Source: Chitinophagaceae bacterium (lineage in GTDB: Bacteria; Bacteroidota; Bacteroidia; Chitinophagales; Chitinophagaceae). From it: DNA of 10,909 nucleotides. This document shows positions 1-6,327 of the stretch, in pieces; the first letter of the stretch is position 1; the number at the start of each line of letters is the position of its first letter. The DNA lies in contig JASLDA010000391.1 in NCBI GenBank assembly GCA_030151745.1, positions 1-10,909 on the forward strand, read 5' to 3'. The position numbers and the translations under genes were made by a program. A model generated the notes under the pieces. The model made no database searches and was not told where the DNA came from. It saw only the letters and a list, made by a program, of their open reading frames with translations.

Positions 1-2439
1 AGCGAGGAAGTTATAAACGCCGAGCGTCCAGGTCCGGGAATAGTGCTTGCCGCGGTATTTGACGAAGTTCACCGTCAGGTCCAGCCGCTGAATCGCGGGG
101 AGACGGTAGTTATTGCGTGCGCTGTTGTTGTATGTGAGCGGGGGACCGCCCAGCTGCCCGCCGACATTGCGGTCATAGTCCGGGTAAAGCTGGTCCGGGA
201 CGGTGATCGCTTCGCCGCTCATATAGGTGAACTCCGCGATCGCGTTGAAGCGCGGCCGGCGCTGGTAGTGCAGGGCCGATTTCAGGCAATGCCGCCGATC
301 GTACCGGAAGGGGTAGGGATCGCCGTTGTTCAGCTCCCTGTACTGGCGTGTGCCCTTGGAGAGGGTATAGGCGATATCGGCGCGCAGCGGCCCCATCTGC
401 TGGTGCAGCTCGCTTTCGATCCCGTAGCTCGTGCCTTGTCCCTGCACCAGCTGTTGGTCCCAGGGCACGGGACTTTCGAAGATATTGGTTCCCGAGCGGT
501 AGGCGATCACCTGGTCGAGGTGCTTGTAGTAGATCTCCGCCTTCACGCGCGTATTTTTTGCCGGGCGGATGCCGTACCCGGCCGCCATGGTCCAGGCGTG
601 CTCGGGAGTGAGCCTGGCGGTACTGGGTACCCAGAAATCCGCCGGGAATATGGCTACGTCGTTGTTCAGCTGGTGAAGGAACTGGCTCATCCGCGCGGCG
701 GAGACATAGATACCCGAATTGTTGTTCAGCTGCCACTCCGCGCTGAGGCGCGGCTGCAGGCTGAAATAGTTGGCCCCGTTCCCCTGCAGCCACAGGGAGC
801 TTCGCAGCCCGGTTACGAGCTCGAGGTTCGGTCGGATCTTCCAGCTGTCCTCTGCATAGAGATTGAGCTCCGAAACGTTGAATGGCTCTGCCGAGACCGG
901 CCGGATGGATGTAGAATAGCTGGTGTCTACCCGGATATCGGCCGGACTGAACTGCAGGGTGGAGACCTGAAGCCCCAGCTGGAGGCGCTGCTTCGAGGAG
1001 CGGTAATAATCGGCCTGCACCCGCAGCGACGCATCCCGGACCTTATTTTGCCCGGTATAGCTCACCTGGCTGGTGCTGTCCAGGATGTCCTGCTGGTAAG
1101 TAGAGCTTAGCTGGTAGCGAAAGCGGCTGTAGGTGACGCTGGTGTTCAGGAAGAGGTTCGGGCGCAGCGCCGAGGTCCAGCGAACCGAACCGACGGAATT
1201 GCCCCATTTGGCGTTGAACCCGGCCATGAAAAGATCCGTCTCGAGCTGGTCGCGCCCGTTGTACGCCGCTATGTACACCCGGTTCTTGGAGTCGATGATC
1301 CAGTTGGCTTTCAGGTTCAGGTCGTAGAAATCCAGCTTTAGCTGATCGTCGAGGAAGGGCCGCCATAACGCGTCGATCCAGGTGCGGCGGGCCGTGAGGC
1401 TGATCGAGGCCCGGTCTTTGACGATGGGGCCCTCCAGCGACAGGTTCCCCTTGAGCAATCCGAAGGAGGCCTGCCCGCCGAATCGCTGCATGTCGCCGTC
1501 CCGGGAGCTGACGTCGATAATCGAAGAGAGACGTCCGCCATAGCGGGAAGGGAAGCCGCCTTTGTAGAAGTCTACGGTCTTCACGGCATCCGAGTTGTAT
1601 ACCGAGGTCAGGCCGGACATGTGATCGATATAGTACAGGGGCACGCCATCGAGCAGGTAGAGATTCTGGCCGGGGTCGCCGCCGCGTACCACCAGGTTGC
1701 TGTTCCCGTCCCGGGAGGCCTGGACGCCGGATATATACTGCAGGCCGCGCAGCACATCGTTTTCGCCGAGCAGCCCGGCATGCTGGCTCAGCTCGGAGCG
1801 GCTCAGCCGGACCAGGCTGCCGCGCTGCTGCTGGCGCGAGTTCACCATGATCTCCTGGAGCCTGACGCCGTAGCTCAGCAATACATCCCGGCGCAGATCG
1901 GCGCCGAGCTGCAGATGGATCGTATCGCCCTGGTAGCCGCCTGCGGCCACGACGACCTGATGATTGCCCGGGGGCAGCTCCAGGCTGTAGAACCCGTAGG
2001 TATTGGTCATGGTGCCGCGCTGCAGCCCCGGCACGTAGACCGATGCGCCGATCACCACCTCGCGGCTGCTGCTGTCGAGGATGAAGCCGCTGAGAATCGA
2101 AGAGGCTGTGGCCTCGGGCGCCGCGCCTGGAACCAGCAGCAGCCGGCCGTCCTGGACCTGGGGGTGTAGCGGGGTGGATTCCAGGAGCTGCCGCAGGGCC
2201 TCACCGAGGCTCATGGCCGGCGTGCCGAGCGTTACCCGGCGCCGGCCTCTCAGGTAGGCATCGCTGTAGCTGATCTCGATCCCTGTCTGCTTCTGGATTT
2301 CGTTCAGGTAGAACGAGACCGTCGCAGCACCCCGGGTGGGATGGTATTCCCGTTTGAGAATGCCGTTGTCCTGACCTCGGACCAGGGCCGGGACACAGAG
2401 CACGATGAGACTGATAAGCAGGATAGCCTTACGGATCAT
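1..2439 (-). CDS. TonB-dependent outer-membrane receptor with STN signalling domain (partial, C-terminus beyond window)
   Basis: Outer-membrane active transporter that also signals to the FecR/sigma pair encoded just upstream. 813 codons are visible and the frame is still open at base 1. The last visible residues, RTWTLGVYNFLA, resemble the penultimate strands of such barrels, so probably only a few dozen residues are missing. Order: signal peptide about 1-22 (MIRKAILLISLIVLCVPALV), STN domain about 35-103 (FYLNEIQKQTGIEISYSDAYL), CarboxypepD_reg-like beta domain about 114-190 (SGFILDSSSREVVIGASVYV), TonB-box-like stretch near 194, plug to about 315 (NLVVRGGDPGQNLYLLDGVP; KGGFPSRYGGRLSSIIDV), then barrel. 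The start ATG overlaps the FecR stop as ATGA, so translation is probably coupled. STN is the family hallmark of receptors that regulate gene expression. The substrate cannot be told from sequence. The plug resembles receptors that partner DUF4249 lipoproteins, so such a gene may follow to the left. Confidence 0.93.
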   Translation of the reverse strand, partial: MIRKAILLISLIVLCVPALVRGQDNGILKREYHPTRGAATVSFYLNEIQKQTGIEISYSDAYLRGRRRVTLGTPAMSLGEALRQLLESTPLHPQVQDGRLLLVPGAAPEATASSILSGFILDSSSREVVIGASVYVPGLQRGTMTNTYGFYSLELPPGNHQVVVAAGGYQGDTIHLQLGADLRRDVLLSYGVRLQEIMVNSRQQQRGSLVRLSRSELSQHAGLLGENDVLRGLQYISGVQASRDGNSNLVVRGGDPGQNLYLLDGVPLYYIDHMSGLTSVYNSDAVKTVDFYKGGFPSRYGGRLSSIIDVSSRDGDMQRFGGQASFGLLKGNLSLEGPIVKDRASISLTARRTWIDALWRPFLDDQLKLDFYDLNLKANWIIDSKNRVYIAAYNGRDQLETDLFMAGFNAKWGNSVGSVRWTSALRPNLFLNTSVTYSRFRYQLSSTYQQDILDSTSQVSYTGQNKVRDASLRVQADYYRSSKQRLQLGLQVSTLQFSPADIRVDTSYSTSIRPVSAEPFNVSELNLYAEDSWKIRPNLELVTGLRSSLWLQGNGANYFSLQPRLSAEWQLNNNSGIYVSAARMSQFLHQLNNDVAIFPADFWVPSTARLTPEHAWTMAAGYGIRPAKNTRVKAEIYYKHLDQVIAYRSGTNIFESPVPWDQQLVQGQGTSYGIESELHQQMGPLRADIAYTLSKGTRQYRELNNGDPYPFRYDRRHCLKSALHYQRRPRFNAIAEFTYMSGEAITVPDQLYPDYDRNVGGQLGGPPLTYNNSARNNYRLPAIQRLDLTVNFVKYRGKHYSRTWTLGVYNFLA

Positions 2440-3428
2440 GGGCGTCGCATTCGGATAAGGTATCCTTTGCCTTGCTTTAACGCCTCCAGTCCTGTAATAG
2501 TACAAAGGACGCCGAGGCGCTGCTGTAACGGATCGGATGCCTTGAACCGGATCTGCACCGGCTCGCCGAGCAGGACGGCGCTTACGCCCGCGTCGATGCT
2601 TACCGGCGTATCCGCTTCTGCCGCGAGCTCCGTCAGGATCTGGCGGAGCGGGGTAGTGGTATAGACCAGTTCCTGGCTCATCCATGCGGTATCGCCGCTG
2701 CCGGCCGTGGATTCCGCGAAAGAGCCGTCTGCGAAGTGCGCTGCGCGGCCCGCGCGGAGCAGTATCTTTTTGCCGTCGTAATCCTTGGCAAGAAGCTGCA
2801 CACGTCCCGTTGCGACACTTACGTCGGCATCGCGCTCCCCGCTTTTTACATTGAACGAGGTGCCGAGCACGGTGACGGAGATGCTGCCCGCATCTACGAT
2901 GAAGTGCTGATCCTCGCGCCTGCTGACGTCGAAAAAGGCTTCGCCGTCCAGATGCACCAGGCGCTCCGTCGCGCTGAAGTGTTCCGGGTAGCGGAGGCTG
3001 CTGCCCTTCCGGAGCCGGATCAGCGTATTGTCCGGCAGCCGGATCTCCTGATTGCCGTTGGATGCGACGATGTGCATCTCTTTCGGCTCAGGGCGCAGGA
3101 AGAGTAAGGCGATGGCGAGTACGGCGGCTGCCGCGGTGGCGTATTTGATCCAGCTGCGGAAGGGCAGTGTCCGGGCTTTCGCAGGGGCGCTGTCCGTCTG
3201 GACCGGGGCTGTATGCAGGCGCGGCGCTACCCGTTCCCAGGCTGCGGCCGTATCGAAGGCCGGGCCGCCGATAGCCTCGTCCAGGGCATGCCAGGCGCTT
3301 TCCATTTCATGGTAGTAGTCGGCATGCTCGGGACTGGCTGCGATCCAGGTCTCGAGCTCGGCATCCTCGGCCGGGTTGCATTCCCCGCTGAGCCGCCGTG
3401 CGATCAGGCTGTCTATGTGTTCGTCCAT
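2436..3428 (-). CDS. FecR-family anti-sigma factor
   Basis: Inner-membrane regulator that holds the ECF sigma factor and receives the signal from the receptor's STN domain in the periplasm. 330 residues, a normal length for the Bacteroidota type. Order: cytoplasmic N-terminal part about 1-90 (IARRLSGECNPAEDAELETW, typical of these anti-sigma proteins), one membrane segment 96-111 (YATAAAAVLAIALLFL), periplasmic FecR domain about 118-215 with LPDNTLIRLRKGSSLRYPE, the LDGEAFFDV motif and VLGTSFNV, and a C-terminal DUF4974-like region about 252-329 (LVYTTTPLRQILTELAAEAD). It begins 10 bases after the sigma gene ends, with a GGAG two bases before the ATG, and ends overlapping the receptor start. 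The role follows from the family and the classic sigma-FecR-receptor order; the cognate signal is unknown. Confidence 0.95.
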   Translation of the reverse strand: MDEHIDSLIARRLSGECNPAEDAELETWIAASPEHADYYHEMESAWHALDEAIGGPAFDTAAAWERVAPRLHTAPVQTDSAPAKARTLPFRSWIKYATAAAAVLAIALLFLRPEPKEMHIVASNGNQEIRLPDNTLIRLRKGSSLRYPEHFSATERLVHLDGEAFFDVSRREDQHFIVDAGSISVTVLGTSFNVKSGERDADVSVATGRVQLLAKDYDGKKILLRAGRAAHFADGSFAESTAGSGDTAWMSQELVYTTTPLRQILTELAAEADTPVSIDAGVSAVLLGEPVQIRFKASDPLQQRLGVLCTITGLEALKQGKGYLIRMRRP

Positions 3429-3438
3429 GGCTCCGGGA

Positions 3439-4020
3439 TTATGCGAATAAAGCGGCAGCGATACGGGCCCCGAGCGCTGCTGGGAAAAAAAGTAATGTTG
3501 CTATCAGGACCGTGACCAGCTTCTGGCAGTCGCGGACGAGCCGCAAGGCCTTGCCCATCTGGTTCTCGACGGTCTTCACCGATATGCCGAGCGTATCCGC
3601 TACCTGCCTGTAGCTTAATCCCTGCATTTTGACCAGGAGAAAGACTTCGCGGCATTTTGGGGGCAGGGTGTTCAGGGCTGCCGCGATCCGCTCGTTGCGG
3701 GAGGCTTCCTGTTCCAGCTGCTCGCGTCGGGTATGGAAAAGCTCGGGGGCGGGCTCGGGTGTCTCGTCGACGTACCGGGTCTGGCTTGCGGTTTGTTTGC
3801 GGAGTACGGAAATAGCGTTGTTGCGGACGGCGGTGGCCAGATAGAAGCGGATTTCCGGCTTGCCGATCAGGTCGCGCTTCGTTTCCCAGATCCTCACAAA
3901 GGTTTCCTGTACCACGTCTTCGGCCATGTGTTCTTCTTTCAGATAGCTGTAGGCATACTGGCAGAGATTGCCGTATTCCCTGGAGAAGAGTTCCTTAAAT
4001 GCCTGCTCAGTATGATCCAC
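3439..4020 (-). CDS. ECF RNA polymerase sigma factor (Bacteroidota sigma-70 type) with hydrophobic C-terminal tail
   Basis: Directs RNA polymerase to the regulon of this surface-signalling system, probably including the receptor at 2439. 193 residues. Sigma region 2 about 8-75 (AEDVVQETFVRIWETKRDL; FYLATAVRNNAISVLRK), an acidic/proline linker about 85-105, and region 4 about 110-163 (LNTLPPKCREVFLLVKMQGL; ADTLGISVKTVENQM helix-turn-helix). The start is a GTG at 4020: the frame upstream reaches a TAG without any ATG, and the next in-frame ATG (residue 32) would cut region 2. No clear Shine-Dalgarno is seen. Residues 168-193 form an unusually hydrophobic tail (VTVLIATLLFFPAALG, then ARIAAALFA) long enough to touch or cross a membrane, which a soluble sigma factor does not need. 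First gene of the operon; the nearest upstream gene is 111 bases away behind a hairpin. Confidence 0.94.
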   Translation of the reverse strand: MDHTEQAFKELFSREYGNLCQYAYSYLKEEHMAEDVVQETFVRIWETKRDLIGKPEIRFYLATAVRNNAISVLRKQTASQTRYVDETPEPAPELFHTRREQLEQEASRNERIAAALNTLPPKCREVFLLVKMQGLSYRQVADTLGISVKTVENQMGKALRLVRDCQKLVTVLIATLLFFPAALGARIAAALFA

Positions 4021-4056
4021 GTTACTGTAGACGGGTTGCGATACCCTGCCGGCAAA

Positions 4057-4064
4057 GAAAAATA
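4057..4064 (-). promoter_or_regulatory. Candidate -7 element for the sigma-FecR-receptor operon
   Basis: On the minus strand this reads TATTTTTC, 7 of 8 matches to the Bacteroidota -7 consensus TAnnTTTG, in an AT-rich island 36 bases before the GTG start. No TTTG at the usual -33 spacing is visible, so the assignment rests on one half-element and position only. Confidence 0.2.
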
Positions 4065-4091
4065 AAAAATGTAACTACTCCGTCCTCTTAT

Positions 4092-4119
4092 GCAAGCCCC
4101 GGAAAAGACCGGGGCCTGC
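4092..4119 (-). terminator. GC-rich hairpin after the T9SS-exported protein gene
   Basis: Inverted repeat with an 11-pair stem including one G-T pair (GCAGGCCCCGG / CCGGGGCTTGC on the minus strand) and a six-base TCTTTT loop. It begins 12 bases past the stop codon of the gene ending at 4132. There is no T-run after it, so it is a likely terminator or 3' end stabiliser rather than a textbook intrinsic terminator. It separates the exported protein from the sigma operon. Confidence 0.6.
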
Positions 4120-4131
4120 AGCGAGACGGGG

Positions 4132-5121
4132 TCACAGTTTTTCTACGCGCTGGCTTTCTGTAAGCCCGTTTATCATGTCGGTGAGCTGCACGATATAGAT
4201 CCCTGCAGGCATCCGGCTGAGGTCGAGCTGGCAGTCTTCGGAGCGGACTTCGAGCTGCAGGGCCAGGCGGCCGTCCATGTCGTAGATCGAGGTATGCAAC
4301 GGCAGGCCCGAAGTATTGCGGATCTGGATGCTGTTCCGGCAGCGGGTGGGACAGATCGTCGCCAGCGAGCGGGCGGATACCTTTTCGACGCCGTTGGTGT
4401 TTGCGCCTTTCGGGACGAAGCGATAGACCTGGCCGGAGGCGGGAAAGCTGCTCAGACCCTTCGCCATGGGGAAGCTCGTCGAGCTGTCCAGGCTCGGCGC
4501 CGCGGCCGTCCCGTTCAGGAAGTGGAGCGTTGCGAAGGTGCCGGCAAGCGTGTCTAGGTCCCTTACGTAGCCGGAGAGCATCCTGCCATCGAAATAGTCG
4601 TTGAAATGCCGGATGCCGGAAGGGCCGAAGTGATACTCGATCGCATTGGTGCCTTCGTACAGCCAGATCTGGACGTTGACGCTGTCCTTAAGGGACTGGT
4701 CGATGTCCATTTCGTTTTCGAATCCCGCGTTGGCCAGCTCCAGTTTGAAGATACGGGACCCGGCGCTGCCGCTGGTGCTGTAGCGAACTTCCGACAGGGG
4801 CTTGCCCTGGATAGTGCCGCGGTCGATCAGCGAGGTGCTGAGGGGCAGGAGCCCGCTTTGCTTGGCCCCCGTCATCGCCGGGTGCAGCAGGCTTCCGTTC
4901 ATGTACATGGTCTGTACGGATGTGCCGTTGAATTTGAAGCTGAACCCGAGCGGCAGGGTGAATGTGGAATTTGCATCCCAGAGCTTGCCGCCGGTGGCCG
5001 AAGTGGCGCCGCTGAGCGGCGTATATGCCGCCGTGGCGGCTTTGAACGTGTAGTTGAGCTGGGCCGTTGCAGGGAAGCCCAGCAGCAGGCAGCAGATCGT
5101 GAGAAGGGAAAGGGTGCGCAT
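4132..5121 (-). CDS. Secreted protein with T9SS C-terminal sorting domain
   Basis: 329 residues. The signal peptide covers about 1-20 (MRTLSLLTICCLLLGFPATA, then Q21), so the protein enters the periplasm by Sec. Residues about 22-80 (YTPLSGATSATGGKLWDANS; LPLGFSFKFNGTSVQTMYMN) match a beta-rich N-terminal pattern common in Bacteroidota exported proteins ('YTPLSGGT...LPFGFTFxYNGTxYTT...NG'). The middle (about 95-235) is beta-rich with no catalytic motif I recognise. The last 80 residues look like a type A T9SS signal: CPTRCRNSIQI in place of the usual YPNP start, IYDMDGRLALQLE, LSRMPAGIYIVQL and a terminal VEKL. By family knowledge this would carry it through the outer membrane for release or surface anchoring. 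It lies alone between two TonB modules, with 183 bases upstream and a hairpin downstream. Export is well supported; the function is unknown. Confidence 0.88.
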   Translation of the reverse strand: MRTLSLLTICCLLLGFPATAQLNYTFKAATAAYTPLSGATSATGGKLWDANSTFTLPLGFSFKFNGTSVQTMYMNGSLLHPAMTGAKQSGLLPLSTSLIDRGTIQGKPLSEVRYSTSGSAGSRIFKLELANAGFENEMDIDQSLKDSVNVQIWLYEGTNAIEYHFGPSGIRHFNDYFDGRMLSGYVRDLDTLAGTFATLHFLNGTAAAPSLDSSTSFPMAKGLSSFPASGQVYRFVPKGANTNGVEKVSARSLATICPTRCRNSIQIRNTSGLPLHTSIYDMDGRLALQLEVRSEDCQLDLSRMPAGIYIVQLTDMINGLTESQRVEKL

Positions 5122-5207
5122 AGTTTGGAGTTTTGGTTCTTCTGTTTGATGGAAGAACGGATCTTACCGCCGCCACCCCTACGAGGAGCCGAACTTTTAC
5201 CCCGCGA

Positions 5208-5242
5208 AATCTTCAATCTTAAATCTTAAATCTTCAATCTAA
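5208..5242. repeat. Heptamer tandem repeat, five units of AATCTTM-type
   Basis: Five consecutive seven-base units: AATCTTC, AATCTTA, AATCTTA, AATCTTC, AATCTAA. It lies in the 183-base gap between the lipoprotein and the exported-protein genes and is clearly AT-rich against its GC-rich surroundings. It sits 87 bases upstream of the exported-protein ATG, where it could supply promoter-like AT-rich DNA. Similar short arrays are, from memory, frequent in Bacteroidota gaps. Confidence 0.85.
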
Positions 5243-5252
5243 AATGCCGGAA

Positions 5253-5276
5253 GCCCCGGCACACAGGTGCCGGGGC
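5253..5276 (-). terminator. Perfect 10-bp GC hairpin after the lipoprotein gene
   Basis: GCCCCGGCAC, loop ACAG, GTGCCGGGGC: a perfect stem starting 28 bases after the stop of the lipoprotein gene. On the minus strand it is followed ten bases or so later by ATTTTAGATT, a weak T-rich stretch. Likely terminator of the receptor-lipoprotein transcript. Confidence 0.65.
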
Positions 5277-5304
5277 GCATTAACCACCCATCGTCCGAAG
5301 CCGC

Positions 5305-6186
5305 TCAGGGTTTGCTGAGATCGAACAGCGCGCTATGGCTCAGGTACATCGCGAAATACCCGAAGCCCTGCTGCACGTTCCCCGGGAGGTTGACCGGTTC
5401 TCCGCTGAGCTGGCTGAAGAAGCTGCCGCTGCGCTTGTATGCGCTCAGGTAATCGGAGAAATTGCCGTCGATCCTGGAGACCTGTACTAGTACCGTATCG
5501 TTGTCATTCACCTGCAGGGTAATGGCCGTTTCGAAAGGGCCGCGGCAGGTATCCGGCACGCGCAGGATCTCCAGGCGGCGCGGCTGGAAATCGTACAGGG
5601 CGCTCAGGTTGCGCTGCAGGGGGCGTTGCTGCATGCGCATGGCGGCCGCGGTGTTGTAGCAGACCAGGTACCGCTCTCCGGGCTGGGCCTGGGCCAGGCG
5701 CAGCTGCAGCTTGTTGAGCGTGGTGCCGTTCTGAACTGTATGGTGCAGCGACATCGTATCTACCGACGGTCGCGGCATGAAGCTCGTGCGCGCGCTCGCC
5801 TGCTTTCCCTTCCTGCGATCTTCGACGATCAGGGTATAGCCGGCGCCCGGCTGCAGGTCGAGATCTTTCCTGCCGTAAAGCCCCTTGCCGATTTCCGGCA
5901 GCGTATCGGTTTGCCCGCCATCTGCCCGCAGCAGGACCAGTCCCGAGTCGATAAGCATATCCTGCTGCAGCTCCTTGTAGTCTGCGATCTTCGAAGTGTC
6001 GGCGATCCGGCGCATCGAGCTGATCGAATAGCCCGCGGAAACATACAGCGTATGCGTGTCCGGAGTAATGCTCGAAATGGTCATTTCAGACGCGCTCTGC
6101 GGCACGTCGATATCGATCGGATCCGGCTTACAGCCCGCCATTGCAGCGCCCAGCACCGGGATAACGAAGAAATGTTTGAGTTTCAT
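5305..6186 (-). CDS. DUF4249-like outer-membrane lipoprotein, partner of the TonB receptor upstream
   Basis: 293 residues from the ATG at 6186. The frame is open 31 codons further up, but that extension translates a tandem repeat and would bury the signal peptide. MKLKHFFVIPVLGAAMAGC is a lipoprotein signal with lipobox ending at Cys19, followed by KPDPIDIDVP, which resembles the C-x-D-x-I-x-I-x-x-P start of DUF4249 proteins. Other matches: a beta-rich central part with YTLIVEDRRKGKQASARTSF, and near the end the pattern EPVNLPGNVQQGFGYFAMY, like the family's 'xNIxGGxGxF' motif. DUF4249 proteins are found beside TonB receptors in Bacteroidota and are thought to act with them at the surface; no biochemical role is established to my knowledge. 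It follows the receptor gene by 141 bases on the same strand. The family call rests on pattern recall and would need a profile search. Confidence 0.75.
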   Translation of the reverse strand: MKLKHFFVIPVLGAAMAGCKPDPIDIDVPQSASEMTISSITPDTHTLYVSAGYSISSMRRIADTSKIADYKELQQDMLIDSGLVLLRADGGQTDTLPEIGKGLYGRKDLDLQPGAGYTLIVEDRRKGKQASARTSFMPRPSVDTMSLHHTVQNGTTLNKLQLRLAQAQPGERYLVCYNTAAAMRMQQRPLQRNLSALYDFQPRRLEILRVPDTCRGPFETAITLQVNDNDTVLVQVSRIDGNFSDYLSAYKRSGSFFSQLSGEPVNLPGNVQQGFGYFAMYLSHSALFDLSKP

Positions 6187-6187
6187 G

Positions 6188-6235
6188 GTTCGATAGTTGG
6201 AAGGTTGGAAGGTTGGAGCATTGGAGCGTCGGATG
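6188..6235. repeat. Octamer tandem repeat immediately before the lipoprotein start codon
   Basis: Four clear eight-base units at 6196-6227 (GTTGGAAG, GTTGGAAG, GTTGGAGC, ATTGGAGC), with one degenerate unit on each side (6188-6195 and 6228-6235). It begins one base from the lipoprotein ATG, so on the sense strand the leader reads as CTTCCAAC units running into the start codon. No Shine-Dalgarno is visible there. Because the period is 8, any unit change would alter leader length but not the reading frame of the real gene. Confidence 0.85.
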
Positions 6236-6275
6236 GGCCGTGGGAAACATCCCCTTCGGGAACCCGCCTCATTAA

Positions 6276-6317
6276 ACATCTCCCCCTGCTCAACCGAAGA
6301 GTCGCTTAAGAAACATG
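6276..6317 (-). repeat. Dispersed intergenic repeat, copy A
   Basis: On the minus strand this 42-base stretch runs from CATGTTTC through CTTCGG to AGGGGGAGATGT. It matches 9269-9310 (plus strand) at 36 of 42 positions without gaps, and shares AGGGGGAGATG with 8428-8450. It lies in the 141-base gap between the receptor and the lipoprotein. A further related fragment, AAACATCCCCTTCGGGA, is at 6245-6261. Confidence 0.75.
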
Positions 6318-6327
6318 ATATACAGAA

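Noticed and set aside
43..1110. A 355-residue open frame on the plus strand
   Set aside because: It is antisense to the TonB receptor, whose minus-strand frame gives clear family motifs over the whole stretch. High GC keeps the opposite strand open.
5208..5242. CRISPR-like array
   Set aside because: The units are seven bases long and contiguous, with no spacers and no cas genes nearby.
6187..6279. A 31-residue N-terminal extension of the lipoprotein
   Set aside because: It translates the octamer repeat and copy A of the dispersed repeat, and would place the lipoprotein signal inside the chain. The ATG at 6186 fits the lipobox.
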